From Rusavskia elegans (Eukaryota; Ascomycota; Lecanoromycetes; Teloschistales; Teloschistaceae): a DNA stretch of 64,000 bases. The notes below the pieces were generated by a model. That model was given only the letters and a program-made list of their open reading frames with translations. It did not search any database and was not told the origin of the DNA. Within the stretch, counting starts at the first letter, position 1. Each line of letters opens with the position of its first letter. Location of the stretch: assembly GCA_011316305.1 (NCBI GenBank), contig SAUG01000057.1:1-64000 (forward strand), in the 5' to 3' direction. Shown here piece after piece: positions 11,899 to 24,937 of this stretch. The position numbers and the translations under genes were made by a program.

Positions 11899-13480
11899 TA
11901 CTCTAATAATAGTAATAATAACTATTATAGTATACCGTACCTAACCCGACAGCGATCAGAATTATTATAAAATCTTTATAGAATAATAGATAGCGAGCTA
12001 ATAAGGTAGTAATTATTACTTATAGAGGTAAATACTATCTTTATATAGTAATAGATACTATAAGTTAGGCTATTCGATAGAAGTATCGCTTATATTAGTA
12101 GTTCCGTTAATTTATCTCGGGAAGTATTACCCTTCCTAATAATTTCCGGCGCTAAAATATCGAAATTCGTATAGAATATTTTAGTAAACTTAGCCGATTT
12201 ATCTAGATTATATATCTTTAAAAGCTTAATACTATTTTTATATAAATTAGTTATTTTTTAGATATATATAATCTACTTCTTTTCGAGCGACTAATTTTAT
12301 TCTAGCTATATAGGACTTAAGTAAATAAGCTTTATAGCTTTTATACCAGCGATATTACTCGTCCCTTCGTATACTATATAAGTATACGATAGAAATTCGG
12401 AGGTATATATAATAACTATTTATAGAAGTACTACTAAAGTAAGTATCCGTACTTATCTTTATATAGATTATAATCTATAATTAATATAGGGCTTCTATTA
12501 CAGGTATAGATCCCGTAATCTCCTAGAAAACGAGCGGGTATAAGAGCTAGAAGCTATATAGGCGATAATTCTATATCGCTTTTTCCTATTCCGCTACAGC
12601 TACGTCGATTATTATCGAGGCGAATTATAGACTATAACGTTTTTCCGCCCGATTCCCTATAAGATAATAAAAGCTTTAGTCCTCTGGCTTTATCCTTCTA
12701 GTCTACTATTAATAATTCTAATAGACCTGGATATAAGGATAAACTTTCTATAATCTAAGCCGAAACCTTATTAACGAATATAGTTAAAAAAAGAGGGGCT
12801 AGTAGTTATCTATTAGCTAGATCTCCGTCGTATATATTAAAGGCTATAAACTCGCTTAGCTATATATCTTTATCGGATACCGATTTTATATAATTAGAAT
12901 TTTAATTCGGTCTCGGGCCTTTTTAGAGATTATTTTTTTTCTCCTCTATACTTTCGGACCTAGAAAGTATACTACTTTTACTAGCTATTCCTATTATCGC
13001 CCGCGCGGCTCGCAATAAAGCTTGTTATATATATACTTTTAAGGTATAGTATATAGCAGTTTAATATTAAATAGATCGGCTTTAGAGCGAGAAGGAATAT
13101 AAATACGAAAATCTCGATTTTACTAATAAAGATCGTTCTAGTTCTAAACGGGTACTTCGGCTTTATTAAGGGCGGTAAATATATTAAAATAAAAAAATAG
13201 TAGATAGTTACTTAGACTTAAGCGCGGCTATATTTAAGGTACGATAGTTATATTATAAATAGCAGCCCTATTATATCTCAGCTTTATACTAGAATATAGA
13301 AGGCTTAATTTCCTAAACTTTTAATTTAAACTTTTCCGGTTTAACGAATATATATTATACGTATTTTAGAATAAAAGACTATACCTAAAGTTACTATTAA
13401 ATCTTTATTAAATCTAATTCCGTAAGCTAGTAAAAAGCGCCGCTTTTAGCGTCGTTTTAGAATTATTTATATATTTATTT
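11899..13480 (-). pseudogene. Gypsy G region downstream of integrase, possible extra ORF
   Basis: This 1.6-kb stretch of the gypsy interior lies after the integrase end and before the C1 insertion. At about 12650-13190 a plus-strand frame (antisense to pol) stays open apart from TAA/TAG, and an overlapping minus-strand frame does too. Neither resembles a known domain. It could be an accessory ORF, an antisense ORF, or noncoding sequence. Confidence 0.35.
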
Positions 13481-16400
13481 ACTCTTTACTTTTTAGGAAA
13501 TTAATAAGAATATCTTTTTCTTAAAATAAATAAAAAGTAGAAATATTATATCTAAACTAGAATTAGATTATATTTTATTATTTACGAATATATAAAATAA
13601 TAAATAAAAGTAAAAATCTAACTAATCTCTTTCTTTTTTAAAGGTTTATATCTTATCGTCGTCTTCTTTTAGGTATAGGCCTAAACTTAGGTAAATAATT
13701 ATTATCTAGGTTTTCCGCTAGTTTTAGTTTACGAAGTCTTCCTCGTTTACGCTTTTTATTTAGCGAAAGCTACTCTATAATAACTTTCTTTAGTCTTCTA
13801 TACGTACGAAGTATTTTCTATCTAATAGTAATATTTCCTTCTATAAAGTATTTCTTTATATAATCTCTACTAATCAGGTATTTATTAGCAGATTTACTAG
13901 GAGGTTATAGGATATAGGTATTTAAAATCTTAATTTAAAAAACTTTATATAGACTATACTAGTTAACTTTAAACTTTTAAAATTACTTAGGTCTAATTAA
14001 AACTATATCTCTTTTAATAAAGATATTACCTTTTATTTTCGCGTTCTATACCTTTTTATTTATCTTTATTTATACTATTATATTCTTAAATACGATTATA
14101 TAAAAAGAACAGTATAGGATCGATTCTTTCATTATATCCTTCCGGAAAAGGGCTAGAAGTATTAGTCGGTAGCGTCGGATTAATATTATAAAATAAATAG
14201 AAAGGTAAAAATCTAGTAATTATATATATATAAATACGCGTAGTAAATAGAGCCTAGTTTAAATAAAGGTCCTAAGTCTTTTTCGGCTACCTAATATAGT
14301 ATTTAGTAAATATTATCCTAAAAACTCCGTTAAACCTCTCGACAGCGCTATTTATTTATAGGTAATAAAACGTTGTACTTCGATATTTAACTTCTAGTAG
14401 GCAGTATACCTTATCTATAGCTAGAGCCTAAAGGTTTATACCTCGATTAGTAATAATTTCCTTCGGAAAACTATAATTATAGTAGATCTAATAGATAATA
14501 AATTCGGCTAGTACTTCTACTATTATATTTAGAAGCGACTAAGCTATAGGCTATCTAGTAGTATAGTTAATTATAGTTATAATCTATTTATTACTCTAGT
14601 TAGTTTTTAGTAAAGGACCGATAAGATCGAATTTCTAATATTTAAAAGGATTTAACCTATTTTTCTAGGTACCGGAGGAATATATTATATCTCGTTTAAT
14701 ATTATAAAAGATAGTAGTAAGCTAATATTCGGGATAGTACTTAATATAATATTTAATATCTTTTTTTATTTCGGGCTATTACTATTTTATATAAATAATA
14801 TCTATTATTATCTTATACGAATAGTAACTATATTATTTATAGATATAGTCTAGGAAGTTCGTATAAGCCTATACCAGAGTATAGAATACCTAACTATTCT
14901 AAGATAAGTCCCGGTACTATATTATATTATCTTTAATTCGGAGATAGTATTTATATTTCTCTAAAGTAGCTTTTATCTCCGGATCGTTAAATAGGATTCC
15001 GGATTTCGTATAAATTCTAATAGCGTCGTTAAAGGAAAGCGTATAATTATTAACTTTACCGGTAAATAGCTAGAAGTCTTTTTTTTTAATTTAGTATATC
15101 CGCTACCGTTATTTTACTATCCGGCTTATATTTAATATCGAGTTTATATTCTCTAAATTCTATAAACTAGCGAGCGAGCTTCCTAGAAGGTTTAGTAGTA
15201 GTTTTAAAATATTATAAGCCTATATAATCCGTTCTAATAATTATAGTTATTTTATTTTTTATATAGTAGCGCTATCGCTATAGAGATTTTTTAATAGTAA
15301 GGAATTCTCGTTTATAGATAGTATAATTATATTCTATAGATATAAATACTTTATTTTTAAAAGTAATAGATTATTTAATATTATCGGTATTAACTTAGTA
15401 AAAAACGGCGCCTTATCTAAAGTCGGAAGTATCTAGTTCGATAATAAAAGGTAGAATTATATTAGGCTAAATAAATACTTTATTATCTATTTTAATGTTC
15501 TTAGTTAGCTCGTATATATTTCGAGCGGGAAAATTTATTCGAATTAGTTTATATTTTTTACCTTTTAAACTCTAGATTAATTTATAGAGAGGTCCGTATA
15601 TTAGTACGAAATCTTCTATAAATCTCCGGTAATAGGTATATAATCCTAAAAAGGACCGTATATTATATACCGTTTATAGTAGTAGCTAGTCTTTAATAGC
15701 TTTTACTTTTACCGTATCTATACGGATTTCTCTATTACCGATAATATACCCGCAGAATTTAATATACTTCTAAAAAAATAGGTACTTTAAAGGTTTCGCG
15801 AATAGTTAATTCTTTTTAAGTACCTTTATAATAGCTTAAATATACTATATATACTCCTCCTTATTTTTCGAATAAATTAAAATATTATCGAAGTAAATAA
15901 CTATAAAATCGTCGAGAAATGGTCTAAATATATTATTTATTATAGTTTAGAGTATTATAGGTATATTCGTTAATTTAAATAGTATAACTAAAAACTTATA
16001 TTTACTAGCTTTAGTATTAAAAGCCGTCTTTATATAATTTTTATTAATAATATTAATCTACTAGTAACTATTTATTAGATTAATTTTACTAAAGTACTTC
16101 GCTATCCCGATAGTATTTAGATAATCTTAAATATTAGATAATAGATACCTTCTCTTTATTATTATACTATTAAGACCCCGGTAGTCGATATATATATACT
16201 AACTACTGTCTTTTTTTTTAGTAAAAAGAACAGGCGTATTTTAAAAAAATTAATTTAGTCGAATTAATCCTCGCTCGGTAAGATATTTAATCTAATACTT
16301 CTACTCTTTGTTCTATTTAGAAAATAAGCTATAGTAAACTCGGTTAATAAGCCGAGCCTTACCGGTTTTAATAGTATAGTCTAATAGCCTCTCCGGTAAT

Positions 16401-17300
16401 AGTTTTATCGGAAGGTTATTTTAGAAATAATCTAAAAATTTTAAACCGAAAACTCTATCTAGTTCTATATAGCCTATTATTTTCTAAACCGGGTTAAATT
16501 ATTTCGGAAAATTGGGTTTATTTTATATAATATATAAGTAGGCCTATATACCCTTTCTAATAAATCGTTTAAATCCTCTAAAGTTAATTTCGGAAAACTC
16601 GGTTAGAGTATTTTTAAAAAGTTATAAATAATAGATATTCGAAGCGCTGTATAACCGATATATAATTTTAACCTTCCAAATTCGTACTTCTAGAATATTA
16701 TAGTTAGGTACTAAATTATACTACTTCTAGAAGTTTTCCCCGAGAATTAGATTATAGTCTATATCTAATACTATATAAAAAGTAGTAGTAGAGAAAGTTC
16801 TATAAAACTATAAAAGCTCCGTTATTTCTAAAATATCTATAATTTAATTATCTTTAAACCGTACTCTATCTACTAACTACTAAAGCTTTGATTCTAGTAG
16901 GTTAATAATACGCCTAGCGATAAAGCAGTTAGTAATACCTAAATTAGTAAAAACTTCGAGGCAATTTCTATTAATTTCTAGATTAAACTATATCTATCTA
17001 TTAAGTCCCGGTATTCGATCTATATATAAAAATTATTTACTATCTTATATATTTTTAAGCGATAGTATTATATCGTAGGAAATAGTTAAAATCTTTTCCG
17101 GCGTTTCTTTAGAAGTTATTTCTAATTCCTCGATCCGTACTTTAACTAGGCTAAGCTATTTCTCCGCTATTAAAGGCTTTATATCGGCGCTATATATATA
17201 CCTAGATATATACGACGCTAGGTATTCTCTAATAATCTATTATTAGTAGTCGCCGATAGGCCTTTCCTTTCGAAAGAAGTCTAGTTTTTAGGAATATATC
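13481..17300 (-). pseudogene. Gypsy G pol relic: RT-RNase H-integrase
   Basis: Minus-strand landmarks are clear. An RT motif K-K-D-x-S-(W)...I-D-Y-R-G-L-N lies at about 16160-16230. The RT active site Y-F-D-D (last D read as N) followed by I-L-I-Y-S is at 15884-15895. An RNase H start P-F-I-I-E-L-D-T-S-D-F lies near 15400-15455. The integrase core (D-L-I-G-P-L near 14640, I-I-T-N-R-G, then K-Y-R-S-T-T...Q-T-N-S-A-V-E-R-F-N) occupies about 14330-14640. Protease is presumably near 17.0 kb but was not resolved. All frames are broken by RIP stops. Confidence 0.88.
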
Positions 17301-17349
17301 CTAGAATATAAATACTCCGGTAATCTTTTTCGTAATAGCCAGGCTTTCT

Positions 17350-18560
17350 ATAATTATAATACTTATTAGGGCTATTAGATCTCCTTTATCTATCTTTTCT
17401 TTTTTAACCGCCTCGGCCTCGACCGCGGCTACTTCGACTATCTCGACTAGTATCTATAGAATTAATCTCGGTAGTACTAGATTATTCGACCGTCGAGAAA
17501 ACTATAGTACCCCGGTTACTATAATATTTAGTAGTAACCTTTTCGAATATTATTATAGTATTTATAATATTTATAAAGCTTACTAGTTATCTACTTTATT
17601 ATTATAAAGCGAGATATCCTTTAGTAGCTATCTAGATATTAGGTTCTAGATAATTAATAAAATACTTTAAAGTAGTATATTTACTAATTTTATTCTTAAT
17701 ATCTATATATAATTTTATAAAAATAGAATAGTAGTCTTTAATATTACTAAATTTCTTATTCTAGACTAATCTATACTAAATAGCTAAAATATTTTTTATA
17801 AAGTTCGGCTTATTCTATTATTCTAGAAAGGCCTCTTTAAAGTACCCCTAGGAGCTTCTATCTAGGTTAGAGATCTATTTAATATACTATAGCTTAGTAT
17901 TATTAATAAAGTATTAACTACTATAGAAAATAGAGTCCGCGATAGTTATACTATAAGATAAGTAGTAGTATTTATAGCGGCGGAGCCAGGTATAGATAAT
18001 ATAGTAGTTATATTTATAACCTTTAAAATTAGAAGGTTTCTTATTATAGGCGTCCTAGGCTATATAGACTATAGAAATATTAGAGGTATTAGAAGGAATA
18101 GACCTATATAACGGCAGATAAAGATCTCTACTAGAAGGTTCTGGTAGTCTTTAGTTAGAGCTACTATAGCCGGAACGACGATAATCTAAACCGGTATAGC
18201 TACTCCTATAGTTTATATAAAGATAACTAAAGGTTCGGTTACGCCTACTACTAGGTCTACTTTTATTATCGCCGTTATAAAAAGAGTTATTTCCGGGAAT
18301 ACCTAGGGTACCTCCGAGACTAATTTCTTTTCTAGAAGGGTCGTTTTCTATAGTAGGTACGGTCCCGAATTAGGCTGTAAGTAAGTCGTTTAAAAGAGTC
18401 CTATAATAGAACTTCTAATTAATATATACTTTAGGAAAGGCCGTATTTTTATTATATACTATTATTCGCTCTATACTAGTATCGAGCTAAAGGTAGAGGG
18501 AGTATTTTAGTTAGGAACTTATATTCGAGCTTAGAGAATCTCGTTTATTTAAGTAGGTAA
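17350..18560 (-). pseudogene. Gypsy G gag relic, probable
   Basis: This lies between the 5' LTR and pol. At about 17550-17950 the minus strand carries a Gln-stop-interrupted frame of roughly 130 codons, rich in Lys, Ile and Tyr and gag-like in composition. No clear CCHC knuckle was found. The call rests mainly on position. Confidence 0.45.
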
Positions 18561-18631
18561 AACCTGTTTAAAGAAGCTTTAATAATAGAGTAAGAGTAGA
18601 TCGTTTATAGCTTTAAAAAGTTATTACTACT

Positions 18632-18848
18632 AGTATAGAATTCCAAGCTAATTTCCTATAACTATAGAGGAGTAAAGTATTTATATATATAAGTATTTCT
18701 ATACTAGACCTATACCCGCTCCTATACCCGCTTTTATAATTAGCGACCGGATTAGTTAGTATCCGAATTCGTATATAACTATATAATCCAGATATATATT
18801 CTATAACCCTTTAAGCCGTTCGTATAGTTTAGAACCCTGACTACTACA
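18632..18848 (-). repeat. 5' LTR of gypsy G
   Basis: This is the partner of 3797-4011 and ends CTACTACA on the plus strand. The inner boundary is uncertain by a few bases because of a small indel. Confidence 0.8.
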
Positions 18849-19085
18849 TTATTATATTTTATATATTAAGAAATCTTTATAGCTAAAAGTAAATTTATTA
18901 GATAAAGTTAAAAACGTAGTTATTTATTTTTATTTAATTTATTCTTTTTTGATTCGCGATTATAAAGCTTTTACTATATAGATATAACTTTGTTAATTAT
19001 AATCCTCGGTCTATCTTTTTCCGATATTATAAATAATTATAATTATTAAAAATATCTACTATATCTATCTATTTATAAAGCCTAA
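18849..19085 (-). repeat. Family D fragment, right piece, split by gypsy G
   Basis: This continues the D copy interrupted at 3796. Sequence such as 'attcgcgattataaag' aligns with other D copies. It ends where block F begins. Confidence 0.65.
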
Positions 19086-20500
19086 TAGATTTACTATATT
19101 ATAAAGCAGCTATTAAATCTTTCGGATACTAAATATACTAGTAGCTAGAAATTCTAATAAAATCTTTCTATTAATTAATTCTATTATTTAATATATTCTT
19201 TCTTTATATCTATTAATTATATAGTCTTTTAAATAGATATAAAATTATATAGTTATAACTAATTCTAAATATTAAAACTATCTAGTAGTAAAGATTTTTA
19301 TAAAAAAAAAGAAAATATATAATAATACGCGCGAGTTTAAAAGATAATAATTAGAATTTTCTAGTACTATTACCGACGATATAAATTATAATAATATTAT
19401 TAATAATATCTATAAAATCGATAAACTTTCTAATACTATTAAATAATAATAATAAAATCTTTAAAATAATTTAAAAACTAATAATATACAATAAAATAAA
19501 ATCTAGCTTTTATATTTTTTAAACTAAATCTAAATACTTTTATAATAACTAGAAAAACCGCTAAAAATATAATTTTTAAAAATTAAAGTCCGTAAAATAA
19601 AGCTCGAGTAAGATTTTAAATATATAAGATATAAAAACTTATAATAATAAATTTTAAAAAATTTAGAAAAAAAGAAACTAAATTTCTAATATTTAAAAGA
19701 TAAAATTTTAATAATTATAATTCGCTTTTTATTTAAATTAATAACTATAAAGATTTTTTCTATTAATAAAAATTCGATTAAATTAGCTATCGGATTAGAT
19801 TTTAAATTCGGATTAAAAAAACCGATCTAATTCGAATTAATTCCGATTTTTCTAAATACTAAATTAAATCGGATTAGATTTTTTTAAAATTCGATTTAAT
19901 TTAGTTCCGGGTTAAATCCGGAAACTAATATTTAATCTATTAATTCTATTAATAACTTTTTTCTAATAGTATAAAATCTATTCTATTTTTAATAATATAA
20001 TAATATATTAAAATAATATATTTTTCTAAATCTACTATTTTTAGATATAAATAATTAGTTAGATAGTTTAATAATTTCTTTTATATTTCTATTATCTTCG
20101 GTTTTAATTTCTATCTTTTTTTTTTCTTTTTCTTTTTCTATATTTTTATTTTTATTTTTATATTTATATTTATTTTTATTTTAAATAAAATTAATATTTT
20201 TAGCTAAATTTTTAATATTTTCGAGTTTAATATTATTTTATACAGTAGAGTATTATTTAACTTTCTAGTCTTTATTATTAATTTTAACGATATTATTTAT
20301 ATTTTTCTTTTTTTTATATAGAAATTCGATAATTATATTAGCTATATTACTATTATAGCTAAATTCTTTAGTAAATTTCTATTATTTTTATAGAGGTTTT
20401 AGTATTCTAGTAGCTTTAAGTTTTTTAAAACCGTTATAATAGATTTTTTATTATAAAATAGAACTAATAAAAAAAGCTATCTATTTAATTAAAATTAGCT
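19086..20500. repeat. Repeat block F, left copy
   Basis: This block is repeated in inverse orientation at about 40230-41690. A subterminal block at about 19778-19925 is rich in TCGGATTAGATTT/ATCCGA-type repeats like those of the hAT-like MITEs, so F may contain an autonomous hAT relative. A T/CTTTT-rich low-complexity tract lies at 20110-20190. A minus-strand frame between about 20280 and 20480 may be a transposase relic, but no motif is certain. Confidence 0.45.
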
Positions 20501-20748
20501 CGTCTATATTTTTTATAACTAGAATTAATAAATAAAAATTTTAGAAATAAATAATTATATATTAGATAGCTATTTATATTTAATAAATTATTTTAAGATA
20601 TTATATTATTCCGTTTTCATTATATCTAGTTAATAAATATTATTTTCTTCGCTTTTTTTTAGTATATTTAATGACGGAATCAAATTTTATAGTAAAATAC
20701 TATATATAATATAATATCCACTATAGTATATATATATATATATATATA
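20501..20748. other. AT-rich spacer with TA microsatellite
   Basis: No gene or repeat match was seen. A (TA)n run lies at about 20728-20747, next to the SINE end. Confidence 0.4.
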
Positions 20749-21653
20749 CCATTAATTATTCCGATTTTAATTTTAATCTTTTAAAAATCTAACGTTAGAG
20801 GCGTTAATTCGATTAGATTACGCAATTATTTAGTATTTAAATATTTTACCGAAAATTCGAATTTCGGATTTCTAAAAGAGCTAGATTTAAACTAGATTGG
20901 CTATTTTGGATCGGATTTCCGTCGAACCGTCGGATCCGATCCGATTTTTTAACGAGTCGAACCGGTTCGACCCGCTAAATAGTCGGGTCCGGGTCGAACC
21001 CGAATATCTAATAGAAATCCGCTAAGCCTTTTTATTTAATGAATTAATAATATAATATAATAATTAATTAATAAATTAATAATATATAAAAGTAATATAA
21101 TTAGGTAATATAAATAATCTAACTAGAATCTTTCTAGCTAGCGTAGTTAATTAATTAGAATTTTTTTAAATTATTTATATAACTTTTATACTAGAATTAA
21201 ACTTTTATACTAGAGTTTAATACTAAAATCTAGTTTTAGCGGATCGAATCGGATTAGTTAATCCGAATTTAAAATCCGATCGGATTAGATTATATTTTAG
21301 TCTAATCCGACTCGGGTCGGATCGGATTAGCTAATCCGGATTCGAAATCCGATCCGACGGCCAGTCTAATCTAAACTAAAATCTGGAAAGAAACCGTAAT
21401 CTATATAACTTTAATTAATTTAATTTAATTCGATCGAAACGGCTAGATCGAGGCGATCTATTAGTTGATCTTCTATATTTTAAAACTCTGTAAAAATCGA
21501 TTTAATCGATAGAAAAAATTTAAATATTAGATTAGCTTTCGAAAAATTCGGACCTTCGACCCGCTAGATTATTTCCGCTAACTCCGAAATAGAATGTGGA
21601 TACGTTAAACCTCTAAATTATATAGCGTTACTACTACGTCATCCAAGTTCTAA
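20749..21653 (-). mobile_element. tRNA-derived SINE copy a, split by MITE3
   Basis: This is a minus-strand copy of the SINE best seen at 25591-26028. The tRNA-like head lies at the right (about 21530-21653) and the tail at about 20749-20800. MITE3 interrupts it at 20893-21368. Removing MITE3 and one 8-bp repeat restores the order seen in copy b. The head is heavily RIP-damaged. Confidence 0.75.
20893..21368. mobile_element. MITE3, hAT-like MITE inside SINE copy a
   Basis: The element is 476 bp with ends TAGATTGGC and, read inward from the right, TAGACTGGCCG. The 8-bp target duplication is ATTTAAAC at 20885-20892 and ATCTAAAC at 21369-21376, differing by one C/T transition. The internal TCGGAT/ATCCGA blocks match MITE1. 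Confidence 0.85.
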
Positions 21654-22691
21654 TATAATCTATAATATTCTATTATATTATTATAAAACTTTTTACTAAA
21701 TCTATAATCTATTTTTTTATTTCTAGTATTTTATTTTAAAAGGGCTTTTATATCTAAATCTATAGTTTTCTATATATTAGTTTTTTTTAGTTTCTAAAAA
21801 TATTTATATATAGTAATATAATCTATATTTTATTTTTTATAGAATATATATTTTATTTCCGACTATTTTCTATAATATTTATTATATATAATCGATTTAA
21901 ATTTTATAAAAAGTAATTTTAATTTAGATATAGTAGAATATTTGATAGTAGCGTAAATAATATAGTAAAGTAATATAATTAATATTGGAAAGAGTTTATA
22001 TAAAATAGTATCTAAAAGTATATTGAAATATATAGTAGAATATACTAGAAATTTATAGAAATATATAGATTCGTCGCTTTAAACCGAAATCTAGCTAATA
22101 ATTATATTAATTAAATAAATTTTATTTTCGATACTCTTTTTTTTATTAACTAATTATTATTATAAATTTCTAATATAATAATTACCGTACTATATTAATT
22201 ATCGTTCCATTTATTATAATATATAAATATATTTATAGTATATATTAGCAGGATTCGTAATGAATTAAAATTATATACTAAATTATATAATAACGTTAAA
22301 AGTGATTTTAGTATATAAAAATATTATAAAACCGATTTATACAGTCTGGAAAAAATTAGAAATAGTAAAATTAGATAGAAAAAAGAAAAAAGCCGCTAGT
22401 ATAGTAGTAAAAATAATATTCTAAAATTATATATTTCAAATAATCTAGTAAATAATATATCGATAGAAATATAAATAAAAGGCTAGTACTATAGTCTTTT
22501 AAAATATCTATTACTACTAGAAAGATTTTAATAAACTATTTCTAAAAGTACTATTTACTAGATTATATCGCGAAATTTTTAAAAATATTATTAAAAAAAA
22601 AGTAGTTAATTCGGCTAAAATGATTAGAATATAGAATATAATATAAATAGTTTAATAAAATTATATAGAATAATATATTATTATATATTTA
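21654..22691. other. Unassigned AT-rich stretch
   Basis: About 1 kb has no recognisable gene or repeat partner in the window. A few CA/TG pairs remain near 22250-22350. Frames are closed by dense TAA/TAG on both strands. It is likely an old, single-copy transposon remnant. Confidence 0.35.
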
Positions 22692-22891
22692 CTTATCGGT
22701 GGAAAAATACGTTACATTACTAAGCAAATTTGAATTAAAATTCTATAGAACCGTTATTTACGATAACTAAACTGGAATATAAATTCTATTACCGTATATT
22801 TAATATTGGTATACCAACGTTTAATTTATTTACCGAATCACTGGTTTACCGGGTACTAAAACCAAGATAAATTAACTAAATTATTTATTTA
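22692..22891 (-). repeat. Family D fragment, A-rich end only
   Basis: The last 200 bp of D (from 'cttatcggtgg' to the A-rich run) are present, with fewer RIP changes than most copies. The rest of D is missing, as in a 5'-truncated retroposon if the A-rich end is the 3' end. Confidence 0.7.
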
Positions 22892-22912
22892 ATATAAAAA
22901 GATATATATATA

Positions 22913-23339
22913 CGATTTAATCATTCGAATTTTTAATTGTCTTTTACGAATTAATACTAGAAATACTATTCGATTAGATTACGTAATTATTTAGATTCAA
23001 GTATTTACCGCGAACTCAATTTAGGACTTCCGAAGAAGCTAGACTTGGACTAAAATCTAGAGAGAAACCGTAGTCTATTTAACTTTATTAATTAATTTAA
23101 TTTACTTCGATTAAAATCGGCCAAGCCGAAATAATTCTCTAAATAATCTCTCTATATAATCTCTATATAAACTCTATATAAAAATCGATTTGGTCGATTA
23201 GAAAAAATTTAAATATTAGATTAATCTTCGAAGAATTCGAATCTCCGACCCGCTGGATTAATTCCGCTAATTCCGAAATAGAACGCGGATCCGTTAGTTT
23301 TCCAAATCACGTAGCGTTACTACTTCGCCATCTAGAACT
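22913..23339 (-). mobile_element. tRNA-derived SINE copy b
   Basis: This is a minus-strand SINE of about 427 bp. Its head at the right keeps box B (GAATTCGAATCTCC-like) and a degraded box A. A 21-bp direct repeat, 19 of 21 identical, flanks it at 22892-22912 and 23340-23360, a long duplication typical of LINE-driven retroposition. Confidence 0.8.
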
Positions 23340-23360
23340 ATATAGAAAGATATTTATATA

Positions 23361-23716
23361 TTTTAATACTATTTATATATATCTATATTTTTATTATTTA
23401 AATATTAATCTAGTAATAATTTAACTTAAATAAATTACTATTTAAATTAAAAGATTTTAGTTTATTAAAAATCTAATATAAAATTCTGGTATATAGCTAG
23501 TAAATAATAAACTTATTAAAAATCGAATTTTATATAATTAAAAGATACGGGAAAAAATATATAATCTAAAATTTTTTTAAAATTTTTTTTATATAGATTA
23601 TAGCTATTTTACAAGCTAGTAATAATTAAAAAATAGACAATAGCTATTATACTAGCTAGTATTAAATAAAAAATTTTATTTCTTTATATTATTTGAACTA
23701 TTTATTATATTTATAA
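23361..23716. repeat. AT-rich spacer with a 40-bp tandem pair
   Basis: No gene was seen. Two diverged 40-bp units lie in tandem at 23601-23640 and 23641-23680, each beginning TAGCTATT and carrying a GCTAGTA core. Confidence 0.5.
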
Positions 23717-23837
23717 GAAATATTTAAACTGGCCGGTTCGGATCGAATTTTCGTCGAACCGTCGAATATCCGATCCGATTTTAGTAATCCGATTCGGATA
23801 CGACCCGACTATATTATATATTTATTATATTTTTTAT

Positions 23838-24806
23838 TTTTTTTAAAAAGTTTCTATTTGAAATCGTATTGAATTTTTATATATATAAATAAATATATAT
23901 ATATATTATAAACGTTATATTCGGTAACGATTATTATATTCACGTATTAAAAAATCTTTATAGTTAAAAGTATATTTGTCGGGCAAGAAAGATTTATAGC
24001 GCAGTTAATTATTTTTATTTAACTATTTACTTTTTTATTCGCGATTACGAATCTTTTACTATTTTTTTTAACGTTATATATAATTATTAGCTTCTAATAT
24101 TTCCGCTATATCTATCTACTATACTACGAAATAAATATCGATATATATTACTTTAGCTATATTTATTATATAATTCGTATTTAAACGTTCCGTTAAATTA
24201 TTAAAATACTTTTTATTTTATTTAATTTTAAAAAGATTATGAAATAATATTCTAGCTACTATAGCTAGAAGCTTTACCCGGTTAATTAAATTTTTAAAAA
24301 AAATAGAAAATTCGGATAGCGCGTTTTAAAGATAGTAAAAAAAAAAATTTTATCGAAATCGAAATAGATTACTCTAGCTATAATAAAGTAATCGACGACC
24401 GCGCGGGTATATATAGTTATTATAGATATAAATACTACCGTCTGGTTTAGTTTATAGCTATAGCTATTACGGGAATATATACGTATATAAAAGCTTTTAA
24501 TAAATCGTAATACTTACGAGAATATAATATTACAGAGCTTATATTACTAGTAAAAAAAAAAAAAAAAAAGATAACTGCGAGGTATATTTATCTATAAAAA
24601 TTTCTACGTTATTTAAATTATCGATAGAAAGATATATTATATTACTAAGTAAATTTAAAATAAAATTCTATAGGACTATTATCGATATTAATTAAATTAG
24701 AATATAAATTCTATTATCGTATATTTAATACTAGTATACTAACGTTTAATTTATTTATCGAATCATTAGTTTACCGGATACTAAAATCGATATAAATTAA
24801 CTAAAT
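23838..24806 (-). repeat. Family D element inside MITE4
   Basis: This is a near full-length copy running from the (RIP-altered) G-run end to the A-rich end on the plus strand. Flanks belong to MITE4. The target duplication is blurred by AT-rich sequence, roughly 13-18 bp. Confidence 0.75.
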
Positions 24807-24937
24807 TATATTATTATTTTAATTATTTAATAAAGGTAATACGTTTCGATAATATATTTCCTCGAATTAAAATCTTTCTAGCTATCGTAGTTAATTAATT
24901 ACAATTTTTTTAGTAAATTCGTATAAAAGTTATACTA

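Larger units (their letters stand above)
3797..18848 (-). mobile_element. Ty3/gypsy LTR retrotransposon G, with nested copia C1
   Basis: The gypsy element runs on the minus strand. It spans 15,052 bp including copia C1 (4249-11893), and about 7.4 kb without it. The two LTRs of about 215 bp are bounded by TG/CA. A 4-5 bp target duplication, (A)TTAT, lies at both outer edges; its exact length is ambiguous because one base is shared. The pol order on the minus strand is RT, RNase H, integrase, which defines Ty3/gypsy. The host site is a family D fragment whose flanks join perfectly when the element is removed. All coding parts carry RIP stops. Confidence 0.9.

Noticed and set aside
20720..20750. 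Telomere or centromere satellite
   Set aside because: It is only a short TA microsatellite. No TTAGGG-type array or long satellite exists in the window.
23601..23680. CRISPR-like repeat
   Set aside because: There are only two diverged 40-bp units without spacers, in a eukaryotic repeat island.
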